Shown here piece by piece: positions 10,196 through 17,908 of a stretch of DNA of 64,000 nt. This DNA is from Thiorhodovibrio winogradskyi (lineage in GTDB: Bacteria; Pseudomonadota; Gammaproteobacteria; Chromatiales; Chromatiaceae): contig NZ_CP121472.1 in assembly GCF_036208045.1 (NCBI RefSeq), forward strand, positions 4,351,531 through 4,415,530, given 5' to 3'. The position numbers and the translations under genes are program-made. The first letter of the stretch is position 1, and every line of letters begins with the position of its first letter. The notes under the pieces are model-generated. The model was given only the letters and a program-made list of their open reading frames with translations, was not told the origin of the DNA and did not search any database.

Positions 10196-10471
10196 CTAAT
10201 GCTCGCCAGTACGCGGCTGCGCCAGTATCTGATCGTACCGGCGATGCGGGCCGATCCAAAACCAGACGAGACCCTCAGCGCGTTCCTTGGCCAGGGCACG
10301 ATAACCTCGGCTGACCCGCGCTGACCAGAAAGGTCCGACGCGCTTGAGCCGCAGAGACGGGTGTGTCGGATCCTCGCGCAACAGCGCGAACTGCTTATCC
10401 GCGACCTTGCGCACCGCTGCTGGAAGCTGATGGTACCGCGCCCAGAAGTCCGACGTGGCAAAGTGTTTCAA
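10196..10471 (-). CDS. RelE/ParE-family toxin
   Basis: This is a 91-residue, basic protein of the RelE/ParE fold. It has the characteristic path: an N-terminal helix (FWARYHQLPAAVRKVADKQF), LLREDPTHPSLRLKRVG, and a C-terminal sheet WSARVSRGYRALA...VWFWIGPHRRYDQIL. RelE members cut mRNA at the ribosome and ParE members poison gyrase; the sequence does not decide between them. Its ATG overlaps the stop of the antitoxin gene (ATGA). Confidence 0.82.
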   Translation of the reverse strand: MKHFATSDFWARYHQLPAAVRKVADKQFALLREDPTHPSLRLKRVGPFWSARVSRGYRALAKERAEGLVWFWIGPHRRYDQILAQPRTGEH

Positions 10472-10665
10472 AGTGGTGTGCAGCGACCAGCTTCAAAGTC
10501 CGCATCCGCGCGCCGCCCAGCCTCGTCAAGGCGGCCCGCGCGCGCGTCGTCTTCGATCTGGTCATCCCACTGCGCATCGAGGTAGTCCTCGAACCAGTCA
10601 GCGAAGTAGCGCAGTTTATCTGGTGGCAGTTGGGTGATCTGTTGTTGGAGTTGGGTGATCGTCAT
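10468..10665 (-). CDS. Antitoxin partner of the RelE/ParE toxin
   Basis: This is a 65-residue acidic protein, MTITQLQQQITQLPPDKLRY..., starting at the ATG at 10665 rather than at 10737, because the upstream residues overlap the helicase gene and are not antitoxin-like. The N-terminal LPxxKLRYFADWFEDYL segment resembles short antitoxins of the DUF2281 kind. It precedes the toxin with a 4-base overlap, and its first 50 bases overlap the 3' end of the helicase gene. Confidence 0.72.
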   Translation of the reverse strand: MTITQLQQQITQLPPDKLRYFADWFEDYLDAQWDDQIEDDARAGRLDEAGRRADADFEAGRCTPL

Positions 10666-12589
10666 GATGTTGTGATCTGCTGTATGGCTGATGACGCGGC
10701 GGGCCAAGCTCCTGGAAGTCTGGCCAGCTCCGTCCAAATTCCCGATATTCTCGAGCCGCGCAGACGACTGTCAACCAGCTGCCTTCGCGGTGGCGTTTTA
10801 AGCGTGTCAGGCCGGTGTAGACCAAGGCCGGCGTGCGAGCGGTTACCCTCGCGCCGATCAGTAGTACGATGGCGCGCGCCTCCCAGCCCTTGAAGCTATG
10901 GATTGTAGTCGCTTTGTTTGTGGCATGACCCATAAAGAAGAGTTGCTTCTTTTTCCTGGCATCACGGCTATTCCCGCTAAAGGTATGCGAACAGTTAATG
11001 TTTGTTGATTTTAATGTATTAACGAAAGCCTCTCCGTCCTGTTGCGAGTCGCTCAGAAAGACGATATCGGTTATCGCAAGCAGTTGAGGATCGGCCTGAG
11101 GTGATAAACGCAGAAATTCTTCGTGGCATCTTTGTATGGCATCTGCTTCTGGAGTTTGTACCCAGCGCAGATGACATGGGTAGAGATCCAGTTCAGGGTT
11201 CTTCAGCCTGTCTGTTGTTGTGGGTAAATCAATATCTTCTGCTTTGAGATGTGAGGTGGCGAATCGGCCGGCCATGTCGATTAAGTTTTGTGGTAGCCGA
11301 TAGCAGACATCCAACCGGACCCAAGGGCCGGTGAAGCCAGCACCCTGCATCGCTTGTTCGGTCCAAGTGGATGCTGTTTGATAGACATCCTGGGTGACAT
11401 CAGCAGCGAGCAACATCTCAGCATCTGGCTTGCGGACTTTGCGCAGGACAGCCCACCACTCTGGAAGGAAGTCCTGCCCCTCGTCGACCAAGATCGCATC
11501 ATACTTCTGCACCAAGTGGCCCGGATGGCGGTCAATACATTCGGCGACCAATTCTGGCAGCAACTTGTTCAACACATCCTCAGTACTGCATGGGTCTGGG
11601 CTTTCCTCATCCATGGCCCTTTTCCATAAACTGCGGTACCGGCCCTGATGGCCTGTCTTCTCGCAGACGATCTTGCACCAGTAGTGAAAGTTGTACCAAG
11701 TCACATTGGAAACCGCATTCCCTTTGTATTCTGGACAACGAATCACAAGTTCACGGAGGTAGTTGATCAAGGTGAGATTGAAGGTGATGACAAGTACGCT
11801 TTTGTTCTGTGCAACAAGGTCGGAGACACGAGCGGCGAGTACCAAGGACTTACCCGACCCAGCCGGGCCTTTTATGCGTCTAAAGCCACTCGATGTGCGG
11901 GTTGTTGCAAGACGTATCTGATTGCTATCGAGTTCCAACCGGTCACGCGTTTCATCTGAATGATCCGGTTCAACCAGCCAACTGCGCAGATCCTGAGCGG
12001 TTTCCGGACTCATATACATTGAACGACTGCGGTATGCTTCCGGGAAAACAAACTTAACGTCGTTCGCGGCGAGTGGTTCTTTCCCTGAGATCGGGTAGTA
12101 GGGCATGGCTGCTTCGGCCCGCATGCCATACCTATCAAGCGTGGGACCGAGTATCTGTTGCACGGCACCATGGCTAGAAAAGGGAAATATCGCGCCTGCA
12201 CTAATCACGGATATTGATTTGTTCCCAGCAAGCCGTGGGCAGTAGAGGTTGGCAAGCTCGGTCTTGATGAGATGTAACTCGTGGACGGGATTGCGGCGCT
12301 TTGATGTTTGGACGGTATTGGGGTTACCGGTCAAATAGGTATCACCTGTTTCCAAGGCATCCGGGTTACTGTCTAGATCGAAGTCACGGATTTCAAAAAT
12401 AGCGATCCCGGCTTGCGGGCGCAGTAGAACGATGTCGGGCCGAAGTCCGTTGAGGTGGGGTTTGATGTAAAACTCCCACTCAGGGGATAAATGCCGGTTG
12501 AAGAAATCAATGACCAGGCGTTCGCCAGCTGACAATGGTGGGTTCAGTTTGGATAGCTCGACTAACGGCGGTGAAGTGACCCGAATCAT
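10616..12589 (-). CDS. NERD-domain UvrD/Rep-like helicase of candidate defence operon
   Basis: This 657-residue protein joins an N-terminal NERD nuclease-related domain (residues about 18-130) to a superfamily 1 helicase. In NERD the acidic residues D52 (RPDIVLL) and E66 are present, but the usual E-x-K is E-I-R, so nuclease activity is uncertain. Helicase motifs are Walker A GPAGSGKS (241-248), Walker B ILVDEGQDF, motif V TIHSFKGWEAR and motif VI VYTGLTRLKR. It is the last gene of a four-gene operon, 18 bases after the zinc-finger coiled-coil gene. The final residues run over the antitoxin gene and are low-complexity. Confidence 0.88.
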   Translation of the reverse strand: MIRVTSPPLVELSKLNPPLSAGERLVIDFFNRHLSPEWEFYIKPHLNGLRPDIVLLRPQAGIAIFEIRDFDLDSNPDALETGDTYLTGNPNTVQTSKRRNPVHELHLIKTELANLYCPRLAGNKSISVISAGAIFPFSSHGAVQQILGPTLDRYGMRAEAAMPYYPISGKEPLAANDVKFVFPEAYRSRSMYMSPETAQDLRSWLVEPDHSDETRDRLELDSNQIRLATTRTSSGFRRIKGPAGSGKSLVLAARVSDLVAQNKSVLVITFNLTLINYLRELVIRCPEYKGNAVSNVTWYNFHYWCKIVCEKTGHQGRYRSLWKRAMDEESPDPCSTEDVLNKLLPELVAECIDRHPGHLVQKYDAILVDEGQDFLPEWWAVLRKVRKPDAEMLLAADVTQDVYQTASTWTEQAMQGAGFTGPWVRLDVCYRLPQNLIDMAGRFATSHLKAEDIDLPTTTDRLKNPELDLYPCHLRWVQTPEADAIQRCHEEFLRLSPQADPQLLAITDIVFLSDSQQDGEAFVNTLKSTNINCSHTFSGNSRDARKKKQLFFMGHATNKATTIHSFKGWEARAIVLLIGARVTARTPALVYTGLTRLKRHREGSWLTVVCAAREYREFGRSWPDFQELGPPRHQPYSRSQHHDDHPTPTTDHPTATR

Positions 12590-12607
12590 GTTGCTGTGTC
12601 TTTACCG

Positions 12608-13771
12608 TCAGTCGATGATGCTCAACATACTTTGGTGCTGTTGCGCATTGACGACGGCTGCAAGCTGGGCGGGTGACTTTAGCTTGACGAGAAAGCCGCA
12701 ACCTTGGTTATTCGGTAGCCAACGCGGACAGCCGAGAAAGTAGCGGTCCAGTATGTTATCGGTTGCATCGCGTTTGGAACGCAAGCGCAAGCGTTCACCA
12801 TGAATCGGACAGCGGTAGCCGTCGATACCCATGCTGCTTTTGTTCTGCTGGCTACGGATGCTCTCAACCACTTGCTGCAAGCGAGCAGCCCTTTGCGGGC
12901 TGCGAACATGACCGTCTAACTCGGTTGGGGTCAATTCAAACTCTTTCCGGTTGCGATTGGCAAATAAGCTCAGGTCTTCAGGACTGAGCCTCGCGGTTTG
13001 GGTGCAAGCACGATGGTTATGTGCATCGATGTGGTACCAGCCGGAGCAACCCCAGAAAACCTCGTTGGCTTGGACAGTCGCTTGATCGCGACGCCACTGA
13101 AGGACCATCGGCCTCCCACACACGGGGCAGGCTTTGTTGTAGGTGCTCTGGCCGACGTGGTACTGAAGAATGTGGGTGGTGCTGTCGGCGATGTTGATGA
13201 CTTGGTAGTCTTTCTCCTCGCGGACGATGGTCTCAGCGTTGTTGAACTTGTCGAGAGTACCAAGCTCTTGGGAAAGCCGAGCGCGCTCGGCTGTGAGTTG
13301 ACGCGAGCGTTGTCGGTCGGCTTCGGTTAGTCCGCCTCGGTCGAAGTAGCGCTTGCGTAGGGCAAGGATCTCTTCGTTGATCTGCTGGAGCTGACGTTCC
13401 GTCTGTTCCTGCTGTTGCGAGGCAGGTTCCGGGCGTTCAGATAGGTCGAGTTCGCGGAGTTTCTGGTTGATCTGATCTCGCCGTTTGCGAAGCTCAGCAT
13501 GACGATGATGTTCGGCTGGTAGGAGACCGCGCTCCTCATGTTTGCGCTTTAGAGAGATTAGCTCATCATTGATTCCCGCGCGTTCGTCGAGGAGCTTCTC
13601 TTTAACCGTCCGGTCCCGGTGCTCTCTTGCCGATTTCTCGATCTTGTCTACAAGGATTTTGGCTGCACTGACGACCTCGCGAGCGACCTCTTGCGTGGCC
13701 TTGGCGACTGCCGTCCCAACTTGGACGAAGGCGTTGAAGATGCCGCCGACGAGGTCGAAAAAGAAGCCCAT
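12608..13771 (-). CDS. Coiled-coil protein with two topoisomerase-type zinc fingers
   Basis: This is a 387-residue protein. Residues 1-35 form an amphipathic, glycine- and alanine-rich helix (MGFFFDLVGGIFNAFVQVG) that may contact membrane. Residues 40-175 are a long charged coiled coil (LRKRRDQINQKLREL, QQINEEILALRKRY). Two C4-like fingers follow: CPVCGRPM...WGCSGW...C and CPIHGERL...FLGCPRW...GC, resembling the zinc fingers of topoisomerase I tails and McrA-like proteins. It abuts the nuclease gene (stop to start without gap) and precedes the NERD helicase. The function is unknown; DNA or RNA binding is inferred from the fingers. Confidence 0.78.
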   Translation of the reverse strand: MGFFFDLVGGIFNAFVQVGTAVAKATQEVAREVVSAAKILVDKIEKSAREHRDRTVKEKLLDERAGINDELISLKRKHEERGLLPAEHHRHAELRKRRDQINQKLRELDLSERPEPASQQQEQTERQLQQINEEILALRKRYFDRGGLTEADRQRSRQLTAERARLSQELGTLDKFNNAETIVREEKDYQVINIADSTTHILQYHVGQSTYNKACPVCGRPMVLQWRRDQATVQANEVFWGCSGWYHIDAHNHRACTQTARLSPEDLSLFANRNRKEFELTPTELDGHVRSPQRAARLQQVVESIRSQQNKSSMGIDGYRCPIHGERLRLRSKRDATDNILDRYFLGCPRWLPNNQGCGFLVKLKSPAQLAAVVNAQQHQSMLSIID

Positions 13772-14749
13772 TCAGGCTATCCCAAGGCCAAGTTGCTGCC
13801 GGTAGAAGGCGGCGCGTCTGGCCATGCGCCGATTGTTCTTGCGCACGAAGGCGACGAGGTCGTCGATGCTTTGCAGCTCGTCGAAAAACAGCCCGATGGC
13901 AAATGCGCCGACGATGCCTAAGGCGATGCTGTCAGTGAAGACCTTGATCAGAGCACCAACCGCCAATGCCGTACCAGCGCGCGCGGCGCGAGCGGCGGCG
14001 ACCTCGGCGGCATCGGCGATGGTTTGTTTGGCCATGATGACCTGATAGCCCTGGGTGGCCGCGATCAGCAACAAGGGAAGCAGTGGGTTGAATTGGTGCC
14101 AGAAGTTGTCCAGGAGGCTGTCGCCAGTGACTTCCAGCCCATCTCGCGTCAGTTGTTCGAGATCGGCATCGGAGATCCCGGTATCCAGCACCATTTGATC
14201 GGGGCCGAAATGGCTGGCGACCTCCGAGGTGGCGAGGATTTGAATGTCTGGGTAAGTCTCCAAAGCGTCGAGCACATAGGATGCGCTGTCGGTGGCCTTG
14301 GCTTGGAGGTACTGACTGATCTGCCCGTCTGGAGCCAGGATTTGCAGATCCCAGCCGGGTTGGCTGAGGTGTTCTGCCACGACGGCTTGGTAGCCTGGTG
14401 GTAGCAGCAGGTCTCCCACCTGTTCGCCCTTGTTTAAGCTGTCGGCGAGCAGGTACTCGAAGTATTTGCCTTTGGCGCTGGAGAGGATCCCCATGAGTTG
14501 GGCATCGCTCAGACTGCTGAGCTGAGAGGCGTCGAAATGGGGGTTGGTATCCTGGATGGCCCGCAAGACGAGCGGATCGGCGGACGCGATGTCGTTAAGG
14601 CTCAGTGCGGCGGCAGCGGCGGCGAGGTCGAGCAATCGGCTGGAACGATACTGCGCGTAGCGTTCCCTGAGCCGCTTGACGGCGTCGATGTTGGTATCGA
14701 TAAGGGGCTCGTAGCGTGCCAGCAGGGGGTCGAGGTAGTCGGCGTTCAT
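13772..14749 (-). CDS. Mrr-like nuclease domain with C-terminal membrane segments
   Basis: The 325-residue protein has a stretch GKYFEYLLAD...GYQAVVAE...GWDLQIL...QYLQAKAT that fits the Mrr/PD-(D/E)XK core: E98, D134 and the Q149-A-K151 triplet, where Mrr-type enzymes use Q/E-x-K. Residues 222-240 and 259-290 are hydrophobic, suggesting two or three membrane helices, and the tail is basic (RKNNRRMARRAAFYR). A membrane-anchored DNA nuclease is therefore my inference. Its start overlaps the preceding 71-residue gene by 4 bases and its stop abuts the zinc-finger gene. Confidence 0.75.
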   Translation of the reverse strand: MNADYLDPLLARYEPLIDTNIDAVKRLRERYAQYRSSRLLDLAAAAAALSLNDIASADPLVLRAIQDTNPHFDASQLSSLSDAQLMGILSSAKGKYFEYLLADSLNKGEQVGDLLLPPGYQAVVAEHLSQPGWDLQILAPDGQISQYLQAKATDSASYVLDALETYPDIQILATSEVASHFGPDQMVLDTGISDADLEQLTRDGLEVTGDSLLDNFWHQFNPLLPLLLIAATQGYQVIMAKQTIADAAEVAAARAARAGTALAVGALIKVFTDSIALGIVGAFAIGLFFDELQSIDDLVAFVRKNNRRMARRAAFYRQQLGLGIA

Positions 14750-14961
14750 CGCAGCTTTAGACCAAGATCGGGGGCAGGTTCAGCGGCTCCAGACATGGCA
14801 GCGACCAGGGAGGCGAGTTGCCCTTCAAGTGTGGCGATGCGGTCTTCGTGCGAGCGGATGGTGTTGTGCAGATGGGTGATGTAGGCGTCCATGCCGGTTA
14901 GAACCTCTTCAATGCGCTGGTAATTTTCGCGCAGTTCGGATTTGAGTTCGTCACTAGGCAT
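14746..14961 (-). CDS. Small coiled-coil protein, first gene of candidate defence operon
   Basis: The 71-residue protein MPSDELKSELRENYQRIEEV... is one heptad-patterned helix (IRSHEDRIATLEGQLASLVAAM) with a short flexible tail. It overlaps the nuclease gene by 4 bases (ATGA), so the two are translationally coupled. It is probably an assembly or regulatory partner of the downstream proteins. No family is recognised. Confidence 0.65.
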   Translation of the reverse strand: MPSDELKSELRENYQRIEEVLTGMDAYITHLHNTIRSHEDRIATLEGQLASLVAAMSGAAEPAPDLGLKLR

Positions 14962-15264
14962 GGGTCGGGTTGCAGATGTTGTGGGAAAACCGTGGTTTTG
15001 TGGTTTTTTGCCGGGGGCCTAGCCAGCGATTTTGCGCGGGCCTCAGCAGCTGCGGTCTTTGGTCTGCGTAGTCGAGCAACAGTGACGTCGCCGTGCCCTC
15101 ACATCAGTCAAGTGTAGACAAGGAAGTGCGTGGTTGCTAGTAGACGGAGGTGGAATTTTTTTCCGAGCAACCGCTTGTCGGCTCTGTATGTTATTCTTTT
15201 TAAAGAGGTTCAGAAGGTTCGTGGGCCGTGTGCCACATCTGGAACAAGAGATAACTTAGCGGAC
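14962..15264. other. Divergent intergenic region
   Basis: This gap separates the minus-strand operon starting at 14961 from the plus-strand terminase gene at 15265 and should contain both promoters. It has no convincing coding frame. I could not fix -35/-10 boxes with confidence. Confidence 0.4.
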
Positions 15265-15606
15265 ATGACAGCACGCAGGGAAAGATTTATCAGTGAGTAC
15301 CTCGTCGATCAGAACGGCGCGGCAGCGGCGCGAAGAGCTGGGTATGCAGCCAGATCAGCCAGGCAGACAGCAGCCGAGTTACTTGCAAAACCTGACATCG
15401 CGGTGGCAATTCAGCGGAAGCGCGAGCAAGTAGCTCAACGACTTGCCGTAACACATGACACCATTGCCGCGGGGTTCATCGAAGCCTTCGAGACGGCACG
15501 GGAAACAAGCGACGCGCGTGCGATGATCGCAGCCTGTCACAGGTTAGCGGAGTTCTGCGGGCTTTACGCGGAATCGTCTTCGGCAACAACCGCCGCTTCA
15601 TCTTAG
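15265..15606 (+). CDS. Phage terminase small subunit-like protein
   Basis: The 113-residue protein (start ATG 15265, MTARRERFISEYLVDQNG) has the Terminase_2 signature: FISEYLVDQNGAAAARRAGYAARSARQTAAELLAKPDI. That is an N-terminal DNA-binding helical domain, followed by a helical region DTIAAGFIEAFETARE. In phages it recognises the packaging site. No large terminase or other phage gene accompanies it, so it is an orphan from a prophage or a cargo gene of the island. A longer frame from 15130 lacks family sequence. Confidence 0.75.
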   Translation: MTARRERFISEYLVDQNGAAAARRAGYAARSARQTAAELLAKPDIAVAIQRKREQVAQRLAVTHDTIAAGFIEAFETARETSDARAMIAACHRLAEFCGLYAESSSATTAASS

Positions 15607-15747
15607 AAGCGGTCCGGGTTTCAGTCTTGGTTAAATTTGACAGCCCCCCTTCGCGCCCGGCATGGTAGAACGCACAGCAAGCGATTTGCAGTCCTAGCGA
15701 CGGTGTCGACTCGCGCTAGCTACGGCGAGCCTTTACGGCGTGACTGG

Positions 15748-15771
15748 AACGTGACGCAAGCGCGTCACGTT
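15748..15771. repeat. Perfect 10-bp inverted repeat next to att fragment
   Basis: AACGTGACGC, a 4-base loop AAGC, and GCGTCACGTT form a perfect hairpin. It lies 84 bases before the tRNA-Leu fragment and is followed by repeated GAGTCCATT/GAGTCAC words at 15775-15798. It could be an integrase or excisionase arm site or a terminator; no T-run follows it. Confidence 0.5.
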
Positions 15772-15854
15772 GGTGTCCATTGAGTCCATTTGAGTCACTT
15801 TTGCGCGGGGACGGAAGCGACAAGTCATTGAATCAAAAGGACTTAGGTTTTCTT

Positions 15855-15913
15855 GCTGGATTTAGGTTCCAGTGGAGCAATCCGTGGGGGTTCGAGTCCC
15901 CCCTCGCGCACCA
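15855..15913 (+). other. tRNA-Leu(TAG) 3' fragment, island attachment site
   Basis: The sequence holds a full anticodon arm (CTGGA-TTTAGGT-TCCAG, anticodon TAG), a variable arm, a T arm (GGGGG-TTCGAGT-CCCCC) and the 3' acceptor strand CTCGCGC-A-CCA. No D arm or properly spaced 5' acceptor strand precedes it. A GCGCGGG at about 15805 could pair with the acceptor, but some 43 bases intervene where about 20 are needed. A 3' tRNA copy at an island edge is the hallmark of tyrosine-integrase insertion, and the integrase lies at the other end of this segment. Confidence 0.75.
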
Positions 15914-16241
15914 TCTGAATCAATTACTTGCAAGCTTGTCACACAGCTTCTTGCTGAAGGGTTCCTGAGCGATTTGACCGCGCCAGTGATTCGCAACGCG
16001 ATGGAGTCAGTGCGCACCATTGATGTGGAGCACTGGGTCGAGAGGCATCTCGGCGATTCCATGCTCAAGCGCCGCCGACGCGCCTTGGTGCCGACAAAAA
16101 ACTGCATGAGCGGTTTGGGGCTAATTCTTGGGAGACTGAACTACCTACGCAGAGTGACGGCGTTTGTTGAGCCAATCTTGCTGCCGGCAGCGGCAATTTT
16201 TTCTTGACCTGAATCGGATCACCAGGTCACCGCTGCGATAC
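15914..16241. other. Degenerate sequence after the att site
   Basis: A plus-strand frame (LLAEGFLSDLTAPVIRNAMES...) is open through here but has no start after the tRNA fragment and no family I know. It may be a gene remnant. No other feature is visible. Confidence 0.3.
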
Positions 16242-16255
16242 TTGATGCGAGTCAA
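16242..16255. promoter_or_regulatory. FNR/DNR-type box upstream of CBS gene
   Basis: TTGATGCGAGTCAA matches the FNR-family palindrome TTGAT-N4-ATCAA with one deviation in the right half. It lies about 85 bases before the CBS gene start and is almost identical to boxes at 18611 and 19491. The Crp/Fnr regulator encoded at 18764 is the likely binder. Confidence 0.65.
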
Positions 16256-16339
16256 GGCACTCCCGGCGCCAGCGCGCCAGGCTGCTCGCTCAGTCAGCCG
16301 TCTGCGACCATTCGCGCCACCCTGCCGAGGAGCCCGCTC

Positions 16340-16984
16340 ATGCCCCCATCATTGCCCCTGGATCCGCCCGCCCGACACACTCCCTTTGGCGCCGATGGCA
16401 ACGGACTGCCCGAGCTAACGTTGTCCGAGGAGGACATTCAGGCCGCCATGCGCCATCTGTCGGGCTATGTCGATATTTCCAACAGCGACTTTCAGGCCAT
16501 CTACCATCTCGCCCATCGCCAGGCGATTGAGCGGCTCTTCGCCGGGGTGCGTGCCGGGCGTCTGATGCGCACCGGCATCGCGCCGCTCGCCCCCAACCAA
16601 TCCCTGGCCGAGGCAGCCAGGGCGCTGGCGGATCAGGGACTCAAGGGCTTGCCGGTGGTGGATACCGAGGGCAAGGTGATCGGCATGCTGACCGAGACCG
16701 ATTGTCTGCGCGAGCTCGGCGCCGACATCCTGCCCGAACTGCTGGCGCGGCTGATCGAGGCAGCCGGCCCATTCACCCATGAGTGCTATGCAACCCGCGT
16801 CGGCGCCGCGATGACCGCGCCTGCCGTGACGGTCGATGAGTCCGCCTGCTTCGGCACCATGATCGGCGCTTTTCATCGCCACCCCGGGCGCGGCATGCCG
16901 GTGGTGGATGCCCAGGGCAAGCTGCTTGGCCTGCTGTTGCGCAAGGACTTTCTGGCGGCGTTTCGCATGGAGGAGCTATTGTAG
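16340..16984 (+). CDS. CBS-domain pair protein (HPP-associated)
   Basis: The 214-residue protein has a short N-terminal helical region followed by two CBS motifs (about 75-130 and 150-212), each ending in the typical GLPVVDTEGKVIGMLTETD and GMPVVDAQGKLLGLLLRKD strands. CBS pairs bind adenosyl ligands and regulate partner proteins. HPP-family membrane proteins often carry or accompany CBS pairs, and an HPP protein lies 0.9 kb away, so the two probably act together. An FNR/DNR box lies upstream. Cytoplasmic location is inferred. Confidence 0.9.
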   Translation: MPPSLPLDPPARHTPFGADGNGLPELTLSEEDIQAAMRHLSGYVDISNSDFQAIYHLAHRQAIERLFAGVRAGRLMRTGIAPLAPNQSLAEAARALADQGLKGLPVVDTEGKVIGMLTETDCLRELGADILPELLARLIEAAGPFTHECYATRVGAAMTAPAVTVDESACFGTMIGAFHRHPGRGMPVVDAQGKLLGLLLRKDFLAAFRMEELL

Positions 16985-17051
16985 CCTGCGCTGACAGCGA
17001 AACCGCCGCCTGGAGAAACCCCAGCCTGGTTCGGATCAACCGCGGCTCGGA

Positions 17052-17509
17052 TCAACCGGTGTGTAACCGACCCCAGACCTCGCTGATCGCGTGCCAGAGT
17101 GTCGACGGGATGCGCTCCTCAGTTTTGGCTTGTTGCAGGGTCTCACTCATGGCTTGGGCGATGGCGTCAAGAATGGGTTCTGGTCGATCCACGGCGCAGA
17201 CCTTGCGACCGAAGGCCGCGAGTTCCGTTCTGGTCGGATAAGCGCGGGTCTGGTGACGGCCACGCCAGAGCTTGAGCGCCAGGGTATTGTCTTCCAGTTC
17301 AGGGCCGCCGTCGTAGCGGGTATCTGCACGGAAACAGATCGCCATCCTGCCAGGTGAGTCGCGCACTGGCCGGCATCAGCAAGGCGACACTGGGTTGATC
17401 CGGCTCGGGGGACAGGTAGCAAAACTCGTAGCGCGGTGCGCAACAACTGACCCGCCTGCCGCGCTGCCCCAATGTCTACTTCCTGTTTCCGAATCAGCTC
17501 AGGCAGCAT
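17052..17509 (-). pseudogene. hipA toxin remnant with frameshift and internal deletion
   Basis: HipA is a serine/threonine kinase toxin. Three pieces of it can be read on the minus strand. An N-terminal piece begins at ATG 17509 (LIRKQEVDIGAARQAGQLLR). After a frame change comes RYEFCYLSPEPDQPSVALLM ... ARLTWQDGDLFP. A C-terminal piece, ADTRYDGGPELEDNTLALKL...LAAFGR, follows from about 17330. The whole kinase core between LFP and the last piece is missing, so no active toxin can be made. Confidence 0.7.
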
Positions 17510-17789
17510 CAGCGGCGCCCTCCTCGTCGCCCTCCTCGTCGCCCTCCTCGTCGCCTAGCCTGAAACGGGCCGCCACCTCCTCCATGGTCGGGAGTCCGGC
17601 CGGTTCCAAGCGCACCGCCAGTCCCAGCGCGCGAGTGACCGCCAACAGGGAAGAGACGGTCACATCCTCGACACGCTCAAGCCGATAAATCACCTCGCGC
17701 ACCTTGTTGGCGCGCTGGGCGAGCGCATTTTTGGTCAGGCCATGGGCCTCGCGATGCGTGCGCAGGTGGCGAGCGAGTTCATCCGGGAA
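17499..17789 (-). pseudogene. hipB-like XRE antitoxin, 5' end lost
   Basis: The frame reads FPDELARHLRTHREAHGLTK-NALAQRANKVREVIYRLE..., a helix-turn-helix of the XRE/HipB type, followed by a DEEG-repeat acidic tail. A TAG stands directly before the first codon and no start codon is present, so the 5' end has been lost or mutated. It overlaps the hipA remnant by 11 bases in the usual hipBA order. Confidence 0.65.
17519..17554. repeat. 12-bp tandem repeat (three units)
   Basis: CCCTCCTCGTCG is repeated three times in the hipB tail and encodes DEEG-type units on the minus strand. Such in-frame repeats vary by slippage. Confidence 0.7.
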
Positions 17790-17908
17790 CTAAATTTTGT
17801 CAGTCGTGGTTGACATTTCTGGCCCAAAAACGCCATCGTGCAAGCTATGGCTGACACACTGACAGCCGACCTGTCGCGGCTGTCCCTTCACCGCCGATCA
17901 GGCCGTTT

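Noticed and set aside
15800-15913. A complete tRNA-Leu gene using the upstream GCGCGGG as 5' acceptor strand
   Set aside because: The 7 bases can pair with the 3' acceptor strand, but about 43 bases without a D arm separate them from the anticodon arm, so a functional cloverleaf is not possible.
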